NCBI GenBank assembly: GCA_947496605.1
Contig: CANMDF010000002.1
Coordinates: forward strand, 310,001-374,000
Length of the DNA stretch: 64,000 nucleotides
From: an uncultured Paracoccaceae bacterium
GTDB taxonomy: Bacteria > Pseudomonadota > Alphaproteobacteria > Rhodobacterales > Rhodobacteraceae
Direction of reading: 5' to 3'
The position numbers and the translations under genes are program-made. The notes beneath the pieces are model-generated. The model saw only the letters and a list, made by a program, of their open reading frames with translations. It did no database searches and was not told the DNA's origin. Below, in pieces: positions 1-8,088 of this stretch. Positions within the stretch are counted from its first letter, which is position 1; the number at the start of each line of letters is the position of its first letter.

Positions 1-380
1 TTGATCGCCGCGCCATGCAAAGACCTCGCCTGACAGATCGGTCATCGTGACGGAACCACGGGTGCGCTGATCGATCAGGTCTGCAACGGCAGGCATCTGG
101 CTGGCAAAGTAAAACGAAAAGCCACCGATGATCAGGCTCACAACAAGACCAACACGCCATGTAAACGCCCAGATCAGACGAAAGAGCCAGCGAAACGGTG
201 TCAGGAGCCAGCCAATGAAACCGCGTGGCTTGGCCTTTTTGGGACTAGCTTTCCGCTTACGCGCGACAGGTTTGGCTGCCGCCTTTTTGGGCGCAGGCTT
301 TTTCTTTTTGGTTGCCGGTTTGGCTGCATAGCGCTTGTCGGCCACCAAAGGGGGCCGCTTTTTGCCGTTTCCACTCATAA
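1..380 (-). CDS. Penicillin-binding protein 1A-like, N-terminal part (partial)
   Basis: Amino-terminal 126 residues of a bifunctional peptidoglycan synthase-type protein; the rest lies beyond the window. The ATG is at 380-378. Residues 1-50 are a very basic Lys/Arg/Pro/Ala cytoplasmic tail, followed by a hydrophobic segment at about residues 72-93 that would anchor the protein in the inner membrane, then the start of the periplasmic region ending in FAWRG, a stretch typical of the linker before the transglycosylase domain in Rhodobacterales PBP1A/1C proteins. The catalytic domains are not visible, so the family call rests on the tail, the anchor and this short motif. Confidence 0.7.
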
Positions 381-506
381 TCCGCTCGATTGACTGCTTT
401 GGTCTATTTTTCACGACTATAGCGCGGTCCGTTGCAAATGTAGAGCACGGATGAGTCGCGATGAACGCATTTTTAACTTGCTTAATTATTAGGCGAAGTG
501 ATTAAT

Positions 507-525
507 TTGTGCAAAAATTGTGCAA
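507..525. promoter_or_regulatory. Tandem TTGTGCAA direct repeat upstream of glnK
   Basis: TTGTGCAA occurs at 507-514 and again at 518-525, an 11-bp offset that puts both copies on the same helix face. It lies about 130 bp upstream of the glnK start in a 275-bp gene-free stretch (381-655). TGCA cores are found in NtrC sites, so binding by a nitrogen regulator is possible, but the dyad expected of NtrC is not clear and I found no convincing sigma-54 element nearby. Confidence 0.3.
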
Positions 526-655
526 TAGAGTCGATTAACTGTTCTTTATGCATGTGCGGCAATCTTGCCGGGCGGGGGTTCTAGCGCTCTTTGTATGCGT
601 GCAAGCAGACGCTGCCGAAACGAGGGTCTGCAAGAGAATTTGCAAGGGGAAGAAC

Positions 656-994
656 GTGAAACTCATCATTGCAACAATCAAACCGTTCAAGCTGGAGGAA
701 GTGCGTGAAGCACTGACCACCGTAGGCGTGCGCGGCATGATGGTGTCTGAAATCAAGGGCTTCGGCTCTCAATCTGGTCACACTGAGATTTACCGCGGTG
801 CGGAATACGCAGTGAATTTTGTGCCAAAGGTCAAACTTGAAATCGTGGTGCAGGACAGCATGGCCGATCAGGTCGTGTCCACCATCGCAACCACTGCCAA
901 GACCGAGAAAATCGGCGACGGCAAGATTTTCGTGCTCGATGTGGAAAGCGCCGTTCGCGTGCGGACCGGCGAGACCAATGATGACGCGCTTTGA
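656..994 (+). CDS. glnK: P-II nitrogen regulatory protein GlnK/GlnB
   Basis: Trimeric P-II signal protein that senses 2-oxoglutarate and ATP/ADP and blocks AmtB when nitrogen is plentiful. The product is 112 residues, exactly the family length, if GTG 656 is used; a Shine-Dalgarno AAGGGGA sits just upstream. An open frame continues upstream of 656 but has no P-II similarity. The T-loop carries the uridylylation tyrosine Tyr51 (Tyr46 also present), and the B-loop reads KIGDGK at about residues 85-90. It lies 22 bp ahead of amtB, the classic glnK-amtB arrangement, which is why glnK is preferred over glnB. Expression is expected to respond to nitrogen limitation. Confidence 0.93.
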   Translation: MKLIIATIKPFKLEEVREALTTVGVRGMMVSEIKGFGSQSGHTEIYRGAEYAVNFVPKVKLEIVVQDSMADQVVSTIATTAKTEKIGDGKIFVLDVESAVRVRTGETNDDAL

Positions 995-1016
995 TCGCGG
1001 AACGAGGGACAAAACT

Positions 1017-2333
1017 ATGAAACTTACCAAGTATCTTACAGTCGGGGCCGCGTTGACGCTGCTGCCGACTTTCGCGCTGGCACAGAATGCCGCCCCGAGC
1101 TTTGACGAGATCGGCCCTTACCTGATGACCACTTTGCTGTTCTTGATCGGCGGCTTTTTGGTGTTCTGGATGGCCGCAGGCTTTGCCATGCTGGAAGCAG
1201 GCCTTGTGCGCTCCAAGAACGTCACAACACAGCTAACAAAGAACATCGCACTCTATTCACTATCAGCCATCATGTATTGGTTGGTTGGCTTTAACCTGAT
1301 GTACCCTGGCGATGCATGGATCATCCCCGGTTGGTTCGGCACATTCGCCCCGACAGAGCTTGAACCTGTTGGTCTGGCCGCTGCTGATGCGGCACTTGAT
1401 TATGCGTCTGTTGCCTCCGACTTCTTCTTCCAGTTGATGTTCTGTGCGACAACAGCGTCCATCGTGTCCGGTACAATGGCCGAGCGCGTGAAACTGTGGC
1501 CGTTCCTGATCTTCGTGGTCATCCTGACTGGTCTGATTTACCCAATCGGCGCAAGCTGGCAGTGGGGCGGCGGCTGGTTGTCCGAGATGGGCTTCTATGA
1601 CTTTGCTGGCTCAACTGTTGTGCACGCAGCTGGTGGTTTTGCGGCTCTTGCAGGTGCGATCATCCTTGGTGCCCGTATCGGCAAGTACAAAGATGGCAAG
1701 ACAATCCCGATGCCGGGCTCAAACCTTGCATTGGCCACTTTGGGTACATTCATCCTGTGGCTGGGTTGGTTCGGCTTTAACGGTGGTTCGCAACTTGCTG
1801 CGGGTACTGTGGGCGACATCACAGACGTGGGCCGTATCTTTGCCAACACCAACATGGCCGCAGCGGCCGGTGCTGTTGCAGCCCTGATCGCGACAAACGT
1901 GATGTACAAAAAGCCTGACCTGACAATGGTGCTGAACGGTGCATTGGCTGGTCTGGTGTCCATTACAGCCAGCCCGCTTGAGCCCACACTGTTTGGTGCG
2001 CTTTGGATCGGTGCTGTCGGTGGTATCATCGTGGTCTTCGCAGTGCCGTTCTTTGACAAGCTCAAGATCGATGACGTGGTCGGTGCGATTTCGGTTCACC
2101 TTGTCGCAGGCTTCTGGGGTACGATCGTTGTGCCGGTCTATGCAGACGCAAGCTTTGTGACCCAGTTCATCGGCTTTGTCGCCATCGGTGGCTTCACCTT
2201 CGTGGTCAGCCTTGTGGCATGGACAATTCTGAAAGGTGTCATGGGCATCCGTGTGTCCGAGCAGGCTGAGATTGATGGTCTGGACGTGTCAGAGCTTGGC
2301 ATGGAAGCCTATCCAGAGTTTGGCAGAGGCTGA
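1017..2333 (+). CDS. amtB: Ammonium transporter AmtB
   Basis: Trimeric inner-membrane ammonium channel of 438 residues. The chosen ATG 1017 gives a signal peptide (cleavage near ALA-Q at residue 22), normal for proteobacterial Amt proteins; the longer upstream frame overlaps glnK and is not coding. About eleven hydrophobic segments follow. The conserved pore histidine pair is visible: His203 in VVHAAGG and His361 in SVHLVAGFWGT. The family motif AMLEAGLVRSKN is at residues 57-68. It is co-transcribed with glnK, whose product gates it. A strong intrinsic terminator follows directly. Confidence 0.96.
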   Translation: MKLTKYLTVGAALTLLPTFALAQNAAPSFDEIGPYLMTTLLFLIGGFLVFWMAAGFAMLEAGLVRSKNVTTQLTKNIALYSLSAIMYWLVGFNLMYPGDAWIIPGWFGTFAPTELEPVGLAAADAALDYASVASDFFFQLMFCATTASIVSGTMAERVKLWPFLIFVVILTGLIYPIGASWQWGGGWLSEMGFYDFAGSTVVHAAGGFAALAGAIILGARIGKYKDGKTIPMPGSNLALATLGTFILWLGWFGFNGGSQLAAGTVGDITDVGRIFANTNMAAAAGAVAALIATNVMYKKPDLTMVLNGALAGLVSITASPLEPTLFGALWIGAVGGIIVVFAVPFFDKLKIDDVVGAISVHLVAGFWGTIVVPVYADASFVTQFIGFVAIGGFTFVVSLVAWTILKGVMGIRVSEQAEIDGLDVSELGMEAYPEFGRG

Positions 2334-2360
2334 TACCCTTCCTATCAGCTTTTGAAACTG

Positions 2361-2388
2361 ACCCGGGCGTTCGCGCCCGGGTTTTTTT
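2361..2388 (+). terminator. Intrinsic terminator of glnK-amtB
   Basis: Perfect 9-bp GC-rich stem, ACCCGGGCG pairing with CGCCCGGGT, closed by a TTCG tetraloop and followed by seven T. Located 27 bp after the amtB stop. Confidence 0.93.
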
Positions 2389-2394
2389 GTTGGG

Positions 2395-2420
2395 GTAAGG
2401 TGGATTTTCATCCACCTTAC
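2395..2420. repeat. REP-like palindrome
   Basis: Perfect inverted repeat with 11-bp arms, GTAAGGTGGAT at 2395-2405 and ATCCACCTTAC at 2410-2420, around a TTTC loop. It lies immediately after the amtB terminator and has no T tract, so it is not a second terminator. The GTA...TAC ends match the style of two other palindromes in this window (15762-15783 and 19748-19773), suggesting a small intergenic repeat family. Confidence 0.6.
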
Positions 2421-2572
2421 ATCATTAACGGTGGTTTCTTCGGTAAATAGGACATTTGGCGGGCAATTCTGTCGCATTATCAATCACCATCGACCTATTC
2501 TGCGATGAAATTGCAATGAATTGCGCGATATCGTCGGGCCAACGCGAATCCCTTTGTTATCGGAGCCTTTCC

Positions 2573-3574
2573 ATGATCCAGACCCCTTATCTTTTGTTCC
2601 TCGGCGATGCCCCTGATCAACTGGCCGCCAAAGTGGCGCAAGGCATCAAAGACTGGCGTCCCGAAAACGCGGTCGGTCAATTCCGCATGGACGGCTGCGG
2701 TGCCAATCTGGGCATTACCGATCTGACATTGGAAGAAGCCTATGCCGCAGGTGCCAAGACCCTTGTGATCGGTGTCGCCAACCGTGGTGGTTATATTTCA
2801 AAGGCATGGAAAGAGGTTTTGGTGAAAGCCCTGCAAATGGGGTTCGACATCGCCTCTGGCCTGCACAACCTGCTGCGCGACGAGGATGAACTGGTGGCCG
2901 CTGCCCGCGTGAATGGGCGGACCCTGTTTGATGTGCGCATTCCGTCTGTGGCCTATCCGATTGCCAACGGTGTGAAGCGCACAGGCAAGCGTTGCCTTGC
3001 CATCGGCACCGATTGTTCGGTGGGCAAGATGTACACAGGTCTTGCGATGGATGCCGAGATGCATAAGCGTGGCATGAAATCAACTTTCCGCCCCACAGGT
3101 CAGACCGGCATTTTGATCACCGGTGGAGGCGTGCCTTTGGACGCGGTCATCGCAGACTTTATGGCCGGTGCGGTCGAATATTTGACCCCTGACAATGACG
3201 CCGACCACTGGGATCACATCGAAGGCCAAGGCAGCCTGTTCCATGTGTCGTATTCAGGGGTCACTATGGCCCTGATCCACGGCGGCCAGCCTGACGCATT
3301 GATCCTCGCCCATGAGCCGACCCGCACACATATGCGCGGTTTGCCAGACTACGATTTGCCCAGCCTCGAGACATTGCGTGACACGGCCTTGCCGATTGCC
3401 CGCGTCGCCAATCCCGCCTGCCAGATCGTTGGCATTTCGGTGAACACACAGCATTTGTCTGAAGAGGACGCACTGGCCTATATGGCTGAGGTTGAAGACC
3501 GCATGGGTCTGCCGACCGTCGATACTTTCCGTCAAGGTGCCGCCCGTTTGGTGGATGCTTTAGAAGAACTTTGA
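2573..3574 (+). CDS. dgcN: DUF1611 family protein, D-glutamate N-acetyltransferase DgcN-like
   Basis: Product of 333 residues from ATG 2573, with GGAG seven bases upstream; a longer frame reaching back to 2456 lacks similarity. The family (DUF1611) has a P-loop-like segment, here GTDCSVGK at residues 145-152. Members in marine proteobacteria named DgcN are described as N-acetylating D-glutamate in a D-glutamate catabolic route, with DgcA next in line; that assignment is from family knowledge and from the adjacent dgcA homologue here, not from a motif unique to DgcN. It heads a three-gene run with dgcA and a D-amino-acid aminotransferase. Cytoplasmic. An older annotation for such genes is simply 'DUF1611'. 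Confidence 0.8.
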   Translation: MIQTPYLLFLGDAPDQLAAKVAQGIKDWRPENAVGQFRMDGCGANLGITDLTLEEAYAAGAKTLVIGVANRGGYISKAWKEVLVKALQMGFDIASGLHNLLRDEDELVAAARVNGRTLFDVRIPSVAYPIANGVKRTGKRCLAIGTDCSVGKMYTGLAMDAEMHKRGMKSTFRPTGQTGILITGGGVPLDAVIADFMAGAVEYLTPDNDADHWDHIEGQGSLFHVSYSGVTMALIHGGQPDALILAHEPTRTHMRGLPDYDLPSLETLRDTALPIARVANPACQIVGISVNTQHLSEEDALAYMAEVEDRMGLPTVDTFRQGAARLVDALEEL

Positions 3575-3575
3575 T

Positions 3576-3610
3576 GCCTCCGGCGGGAGTTTTCTAGGCA
3601 AGATGATGAG
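3576..3610 (+). repeat. Short intergenic motif, copy 1
   Basis: Begins two bases after the dgcN stop: CCTCCGGCGGGAG, a T run, then GGCAAGATGATGAG. The same arrangement recurs at 56999-57033, 53 kb away. The first part can fold as a small hairpin (CTCC/GGAG) followed by T, a weak terminator or pause site. The copy ends just before the dgcA ribosome-binding region. Confidence 0.6.
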
Positions 3611-3616
3611 GGAAAG

Positions 3617-4576
3617 ATGAAGATCAGCGTTAGTCATGATGTGTTTCAATTGGCGCAGGTCTTTACGATCAGCCGTGGGTCGCGCACGCAGGCCGAGGTT
3701 TTGACTGTGACAGTTGAAGCAGACGGTGTCCGTGGCATGGGTGAATGCGTACCTTATGCCCGCTATGGCGAAACGATGGAGAGTGTCACGGCCCAGATTG
3801 AAGGGTTTCAGGGCGCTTGGCCTGACCTGCCAGATGCATTGCCTGCGGGTGCCGCCCGCAATGCGCTGGATTGCGCGTTGTGGGATCATGCGGCCAAGCG
3901 TGCCGGCAAGCGTGTTTGGGATTTGCTGGGTGTGCCGATGCCTGCGCCGGAAATCACCGCCTATACTTTGTCGCTTGATACCCCCGCTGCAATGGAACAG
4001 CAGGCGGCGCAGAATAAGGCGCGTCCTTTGCTCAAGATCAAGCTGGGCACACCTGACGATATGGCCCGTCTTGAGGCTGTCCGCCGGGGTGCCCCTGATG
4101 CGCCCATCATTGTCGATGCGAATGAAGGGTGGACCGCCGAGGTTTACGCCGATCTGGCCCCCCATCTGATCCGTCTTGGTGTGCAGATGGTCGAACAGCC
4201 TTTGCCCGCCGGACAGGATGATATGCTGGCCGACATCGCGCGGCCTTTGCCTGTCTGCGCCGATGAAAGCTGCCATGACCGCGCCAGCCTGCCGGGTTTG
4301 CGCGGCAAATACGACATGGTGAACGTCAAGCTGGATAAGACAGGTGGGTTGACCGAAGCGTTGGCCTTGAAACGACAAGCCTTGGCGGAAGGCTACGATG
4401 TGATGGTTGGCTGCATGGTGGGATCGTCGCTTGCCATGGCACCTGCCACAATCCTCGCCCAAGGTGTGGCGTTTACCGATCTTGACGGGCCGCTCTTATT
4501 GGCCGAAGACCGTAATGAACCTTTGAAATTCGATGAACATGGCGTGCACCCGCCCGCCGCAGCACTTTGGGGATGA
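3617..4576 (+). CDS. dgcA: N-acetyl-D-glutamate racemase-like enolase superfamily protein
   Basis: A 319-residue enolase-superfamily enzyme of the dipeptide epimerase/muconate lactonising subgroup. The catalytic machinery is complete: K140-x-K142 (LKIKLG) and the opposite acid/base Lys238 (NVKLDKTGG); metal ligands Asp167 (VDAN), Glu193 (VEQPL) and Asp216 (CADES). Such proteins were long called L-Ala-D/L-Glu epimerases, which would serve murein recycling. Next to a dgcN homologue the better call is DgcA, which racemises N-acetyl-D-glutamate to the L form. It overlaps the next gene by ATGA at 4573-4576, so the two are translationally coupled. Confidence 0.82.
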   Translation: MKISVSHDVFQLAQVFTISRGSRTQAEVLTVTVEADGVRGMGECVPYARYGETMESVTAQIEGFQGAWPDLPDALPAGAARNALDCALWDHAAKRAGKRVWDLLGVPMPAPEITAYTLSLDTPAAMEQQAAQNKARPLLKIKLGTPDDMARLEAVRRGAPDAPIIVDANEGWTAEVYADLAPHLIRLGVQMVEQPLPAGQDDMLADIARPLPVCADESCHDRASLPGLRGKYDMVNVKLDKTGGLTEALALKRQALAEGYDVMVGCMVGSSLAMAPATILAQGVAFTDLDGPLLLAEDRNEPLKFDEHGVHPPAAALWG

Positions 4577-5439
4577 CCATGCGCACAGTCTATGTCAACG
4601 GCGAGTACCTGCCAGAAAACGAAGCCAAAGTATCGATCTTTGATCGCGGGTTTCTGATGGCCGATGGGGTCTATGAAGTCACATCCGTGCTGGACGGCAA
4701 GCTGATCGACTTTGCGGGCCACGCCAAACGCTTGGAGCGGTCACTGAACGAACTCGATATGCCGCACCCCGCCGTGCTGCCCGATCTGCTAGAGGTCCAC
4801 CGCGAGCTGGTCCGGCTCAACGGCATCGAAGAAGGTATGATCTATCTGCAAATCACCCGTGGTGCGCCCGATGATCGCGATTTCGTCTTTCCTGATCCCG
4901 AAACGACCAACCCAACTGTGGTGCTGTTCACCCAAAACAAACCCGGCCTTGCCAACAGCCCTGCCGCCAAGAAAGGCATCAAGGTTATTTCCATCGAAGA
5001 CCAGCGCTGGGCGCGCCGCGATATCAAGACGGTCCAACTGCTCTTCCCGTCCATGGGCAAGATGATGGCCAAAGCCGCGGGCGTCGATGACGCATGGATG
5101 GTCGAGGATGGGGCAGTGACCGAAGGCACGTCCAACAACGCCTACATCATCAAAGGCAACACCATCATCACCCGGCATCTGGGCAATGAAATCCTGCACG
5201 GGATCACCCGCGCGGCTGTCCTGCGCTTTGCCAAAGAAGCGCAGATGCAGGTCGAAGAACGCAGCTTTACCATTGCCGAGGCACAAGAGGCGGATGAGGC
5301 GTTTATCACCTCCGCCAGCACATTCGTGATGCCTGTGGTTGAGGTTGACGGCGTGGCCGTCGGCGCAGGCACACCGGGGCCAGTGGCCGCGCGGTTGCGC
5401 GAGATTTATCTGGACGAAAGCCGCAAAGTCGCGGTGTAG
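4573..5439 (+). CDS. dat: D-amino-acid aminotransferase (class IV)
   Basis: PLP enzyme of fold-type IV, 288 residues, usual length. The start ATG 4573 overlaps the dgcA stop (ATGA); ATG 4579 is an alternative. The catalytic lysine is Lys152 in RRDIKTVQLL; YLQITRG (91-97) and EGTSNNAY near residue 185 are characteristic of D-amino-acid and branched-chain aminotransferases. The R-x-D-IK pattern favours the D-alanine type, which moves amino groups between D-amino acids and 2-oxoacids. Coupling to dgcA suggests a combined D-amino-acid utilisation unit. Confidence 0.85.
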   Translation: MTMRTVYVNGEYLPENEAKVSIFDRGFLMADGVYEVTSVLDGKLIDFAGHAKRLERSLNELDMPHPAVLPDLLEVHRELVRLNGIEEGMIYLQITRGAPDDRDFVFPDPETTNPTVVLFTQNKPGLANSPAAKKGIKVISIEDQRWARRDIKTVQLLFPSMGKMMAKAAGVDDAWMVEDGAVTEGTSNNAYIIKGNTIITRHLGNEILHGITRAAVLRFAKEAQMQVEERSFTIAEAQEADEAFITSASTFVMPVVEVDGVAVGAGTPGPVAARLREIYLDESRKVAV

Positions 5440-5476
5440 GCCGGATCACGTCCACCAGTGCGCATGAATGCACACC

Positions 5477-5581
5477 CTATGCTTGCTGCGCGTTGTTGCC
5501 AGCAGACCGGTTTTCAAACAAACCCGCCCAAGTGGTTGCTCCGGCCTTACCAAAAGTCAGAAGATAATCAAATTGCGCCAT
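5477..5581 (-). CDS. Possible 34-residue ORF
   Basis: A small open frame in the 190-bp gap between dat and the first DUF1629 gene, starting ATG at 5581-5579 and ending TAG at 5479-5477. The start is preceded by a weak GGCGGGA. It begins MAQFDYLLTFGKAG and has no signal or membrane segment. It lies downstream of, and on the same strand as, the DUF1629 gene. I do not recognise it; it may be chance or a gene remnant. Confidence 0.2.
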   Translation of the reverse strand: MAQFDYLLTFGKAGATTWAGLFENRSAGNNAQQA

Positions 5582-5629
5582 AGTAATCCCGCCAAATCAG
5601 TCGTTTGAAAGAAAGTTCTAATTTGATGC

Positions 5630-6358
5630 CTAATCGGACAGCGCGTAAGGCCCTTGATAAACTGGGCCGGTGACCCCTGCATCGTCAAAGGCGTCCTTGA
5701 CCGCATCGGTGATCATCAACATTGAGGTGCCAACATCGCCGGCGCCAAAGATCTGGGCATCTACAACGCGGCTTCGATGGAAGACAGGATAAAACTCCTT
5801 CTTCATCCTTTTCGTTGAAAGATAACCAGCCTCAACATCGTCACGCGGGTTCACCACGTTTGGATGTGGCGTGAAGTATTTCATGTGGGGGCCCGATTTG
5901 CTGTGATCCAACGCAAAAAGTCGAGTGCAGGGCGCAAAGAAGTAATAGTCCTCCCCCACCGGCTCTTCACCCTTCCATTCCAGCGTCACCGGGACAAACT
6001 GATGCGTGTCTGGTTCCTGCTTTGCGATGATGTCTCTAACCCGGGCATGAACGATTGTCGCGAAACCCTCAATCATCACGTCAGGCAGTTTGATCTTACC
6101 TTTTGGTACAGGTCCGACCGTGGATGTTATCAGCATCCGTGTCGGCAAATGGGCCGGATCAACAGCGCGGCCTGCGACAAAGTTATCAACCGGGCTTATC
6201 GGACCGCTACCTATGTCAATCGTTTGGTCGACGTGCCGAACGGCCTTCAGATCCCCATCAAGTGGGTTGATCACGACCGTGTAGTCATCAGTCACACCTT
6301 CTTCTTCATTCACAAGAACCGCGCCCAGCATCGGCACATCAAAAGTCCACAACATCAT
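5630..6358 (-). CDS. DUF1629 (Imm11-like) immunity-family protein, copy A
   Basis: A 242-residue cytoplasmic protein with no signal or membrane segment. The C-terminal pattern (S-x-x-x-DAF-x-DAGVTGPVY, residues about 218-236) is shared with the gene at 7206-7919 (DEMHAAFVDAGFTGSKLY) and fits DUF1629/Imm11, a family of immunity proteins paired with polymorphic toxins. A strong AAAGGAG ribosome site precedes the start codons ATGATG. The start overlaps the stop of a 35-codon remnant frame (GAATGATG), the kind of coupling seen between toxin and immunity genes. No toxin gene is intact in the window, so this would be an orphan immunity gene. Function inferred, not proven. Confidence 0.6.
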   Translation of the reverse strand: MMLWTFDVPMLGAVLVNEEEGVTDDYTVVINPLDGDLKAVRHVDQTIDIGSGPISPVDNFVAGRAVDPAHLPTRMLITSTVGPVPKGKIKLPDVMIEGFATIVHARVRDIIAKQEPDTHQFVPVTLEWKGEEPVGEDYYFFAPCTRLFALDHSKSGPHMKYFTPHPNVVNPRDDVEAGYLSTKRMKKEFYPVFHRSRVVDAQIFGAGDVGTSMLMITDAVKDAFDDAGVTGPVYQGPYALSD

Positions 6359-6462
6359 TCATCTCCTTTCTTGGCCGCATCCTTCTGCGCCCCCATCTTC
6401 TCCAACGTCTCGGTAACCACCAAACGCGTCACAATTGGATGCAGCCGGCCAACCCTACCCAT
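6355..6462 (-). pseudogene. Coding remnant before DUF1629 copy A (35 codons)
   Basis: An open frame that reads RLHPIVTRL then EKMG and ends with a TGA overlapping the ATGATG start of the immunity-like gene. A related frame precedes the second DUF1629 gene (7951-8088), reading RLRPIVTKL then EKMG. Differences between the two copies are often third-base changes (CCA/CCG, ACC/ACA, GAG/GAA, AAG/AAA), which suggests past selection for protein sequence. The conserved DNA begins at GGGTAGG, which supplies the last codon and the stop of the upstream isomerase. Best guess: the tail of a lost toxin or of a transferred cassette. Confidence 0.45.
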
Positions 6463-7096
6463 CCACCGCAGGGTTCCGCCAATCCGGTGCCGCAAAAGGT
6501 GTCTCTAATGCCCGCGCCACCAGTTCCAACCGATCCTGCCCATAAAACGCATCACCATCCACAATATAAGTGGGCGAGCCGAAGACATCCTGCCCGCGCG
6601 CCCAATCGGAATTGGCGCGCAGCACGTCTTGGCAGGCATTTGAGGCCGCCTGCGCGATCAACCTCTGCGCGTCGTGGCCCAAGTCACCGGCAATCGCGGC
6701 CAGTGTCACGGGGTTGGACAGGTCCGCATCATCGCGCCAATGCGCCTCAAGTATCCGGTGCGCCATCGCATCCACCGCCGCCCCGCGATCCCCAAGTGCG
6801 ATGATCATGCCAGAGGCGAGGCTGTAATCCGCATCATGATACGTGGGCCGCGCGGGCATCACTGGGACATCGCGGAACTGCGCCCAACGCTCAATCTCGC
6901 GGCCAAAGAAGTAATCGACATGGGCCTGCGTGCGGGCATGAAACGGCTGGCTGCCTTGGGCCTCGACCACAGGGGACAGCAGGATCGGTTTATGGATCAG
7001 AGTGACGTTGTGCCGGGCACAAAGGGCCATGAGTTTGGCCGAGCCCAGATAGGCAAAGGCGGAATGGGCGGAGTAGATGTATTGGATGGTGGGCAT
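6455..7096 (-). CDS. 2-hydroxychromene-2-carboxylate isomerase family protein (DsbA-like thioredoxin fold)
   Basis: A 213-residue protein of the kappa-GST/DsbA-like family that in aromatic degradation isomerises 2-hydroxychromene-2-carboxylate with glutathione. The start chosen is the ATG at 7096-7094 (MPTIQYIYSAHSAFAYLG), which places the N-terminal beta strand and the Ser-x-x-Ala active-site region at the normal position; an extension to 7168 adds unrelated residues. The C-terminal part reads GSPTYIVDGDAFYGQDRL, typical of the fold. No aromatic pathway genes are nearby, so the substrate is unknown. Its last codon and stop lie inside the repeat that precedes DUF1629 copy A. Confidence 0.75.
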   Translation of the reverse strand: MPTIQYIYSAHSAFAYLGSAKLMALCARHNVTLIHKPILLSPVVEAQGSQPFHARTQAHVDYFFGREIERWAQFRDVPVMPARPTYHDADYSLASGMIIALGDRGAAVDAMAHRILEAHWRDDADLSNPVTLAAIAGDLGHDAQRLIAQAASNACQDVLRANSDWARGQDVFGSPTYIVDGDAFYGQDRLELVARALETPFAAPDWRNPAVDG

Positions 7097-7205
7097 GGGG
7101 GCGGCCTGTTGGGTGGGTTCTTGCGCGGATAAAGATAGGATGTGGGGCGATTGGAAGCGTTCTACCATATGGGTGCGAACATCCGTTCTAAGTTTGCTGA
7201 ACTCA

Positions 7206-7919
7206 TCAAGGCACGTCCTTCAGCTTGTAAAGTTTGGACCCTGTGAAACCTGCATCGACAAATGCTGCGTGCATTTCGTCAGACATGCAGAATTCGGGCC
7301 GCCCAAGAGCACGCTCTTTCCAAAGATGTGCCGACCCAATCACAGATTGCGACATAGCAAGGCCGGAAAAGCACTTTTTGTTCGGAGTATCGACGAAATA
7401 CAGTTTCCCACTTGGCCTGCGCCATGACCCTTCGTCACTCTCTTCCGGACGAAAACTGTCCATATAGCGCCCGACACGGATTGTGTAATACAACTCAGGC
7501 CACTCTTCTCCTTTTGGCAAGAGGATCTTCATGGGCCAAAAATCATGAACCCCCGGCTCCAACGCCTCGATCTTGGCTTTTAACGCCTCGCTTACAGAGC
7601 GATAACCAAGCTGCATCATTGCGCTCAAACCCTTTGCTGGCTTTTTAGCCAGCCGGAACACTTTTGGGGCTTCATGATCCAGCACAGGACTGGCGGGGGG
7701 AAGACCGTCTTTGACATATCCGGACTCTTCCGTAAATTTTTTGGTCACGAATGAGGCATAGCCAGTCTGCAACCTACCGGTTTCTATAAACGGTGCGCGC
7801 TCTTCATCGCTCATACTGTCGTGGTAATAGCGCTTTAGTGACTCATCATAGTCAACATAATTGCCACCGGGCATGTGGCTGCCAAAACTCGATACATTCT
7901 CGTAAATACCCCAGGTCAT
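7206..7919 (-). CDS. DUF1629 (Imm11-like) immunity-family protein, copy B
   Basis: A 237-residue soluble protein from the ATG at 7919-7917, which has AGGGA seven bases upstream; a frame extension to 7976 lacks such a site. It shares with copy A the closing DEMHAAFVDAGFTGSKLY block and an internal GVHDFWPM-type motif common in the family. The sequence has lower GC and more AAA/GAA codons than the flanking genes, consistent with gain by transfer. The two copies are clearly diverged, so they are not a recent duplication. As with copy A, no partner toxin is present. Confidence 0.6.
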   Translation of the reverse strand: MTWGIYENVSSFGSHMPGGNYVDYDESLKRYYHDSMSDEERAPFIETGRLQTGYASFVTKKFTEESGYVKDGLPPASPVLDHEAPKVFRLAKKPAKGLSAMMQLGYRSVSEALKAKIEALEPGVHDFWPMKILLPKGEEWPELYYTIRVGRYMDSFRPEESDEGSWRRPSGKLYFVDTPNKKCFSGLAMSQSVIGSAHLWKERALGRPEFCMSDEMHAAFVDAGFTGSKLYKLKDVP

Positions 7920-7950
7920 CTTTTTATCCCTAACTTCATGCGCTATCGCC

Positions 7951-8088
7951 TCAAAACAATCTCGCAAAATACCCATTCACCCATTGGTATACTGTTCGGA
8001 GTGACCCTGTTCGCCCCATTTTTTCAAATGCCTTTGTCTCCGCAAGCTTCGTCACAATCGGACGCAGCCGTAGATCACCGCCCCAAAC
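7951..8088 (-). pseudogene. Coding remnant before DUF1629 copy B
   Basis: Begins at the stop of the TerB gene and continues in the TerB frame: GGDLRLRPIVTKL, then a conserved FEKMG, ending with TGA at 7953-7951, about 30 bp before the DUF1629 start. There is no start codon at its beginning, so it is not a free-standing gene. DNA identity with the copy at 6355-6462 starts at GGGTAGG and continues through the CACAAT-containing block (positions 8049-8075). See the copy A entry for the codon argument. Confidence 0.45.

Noticed and set aside
548..655. A longer N-terminus for the P-II protein
   Set aside because: GTG 656 gives exactly 112 residues and has a ribosome site; the upstream residues do not resemble P-II.
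819..1016. A longer N-terminus for the ammonium transporter
   Set aside because: The extra 66 codons lie over glnK in another frame; ATG 1017 gives a proper signal peptide.
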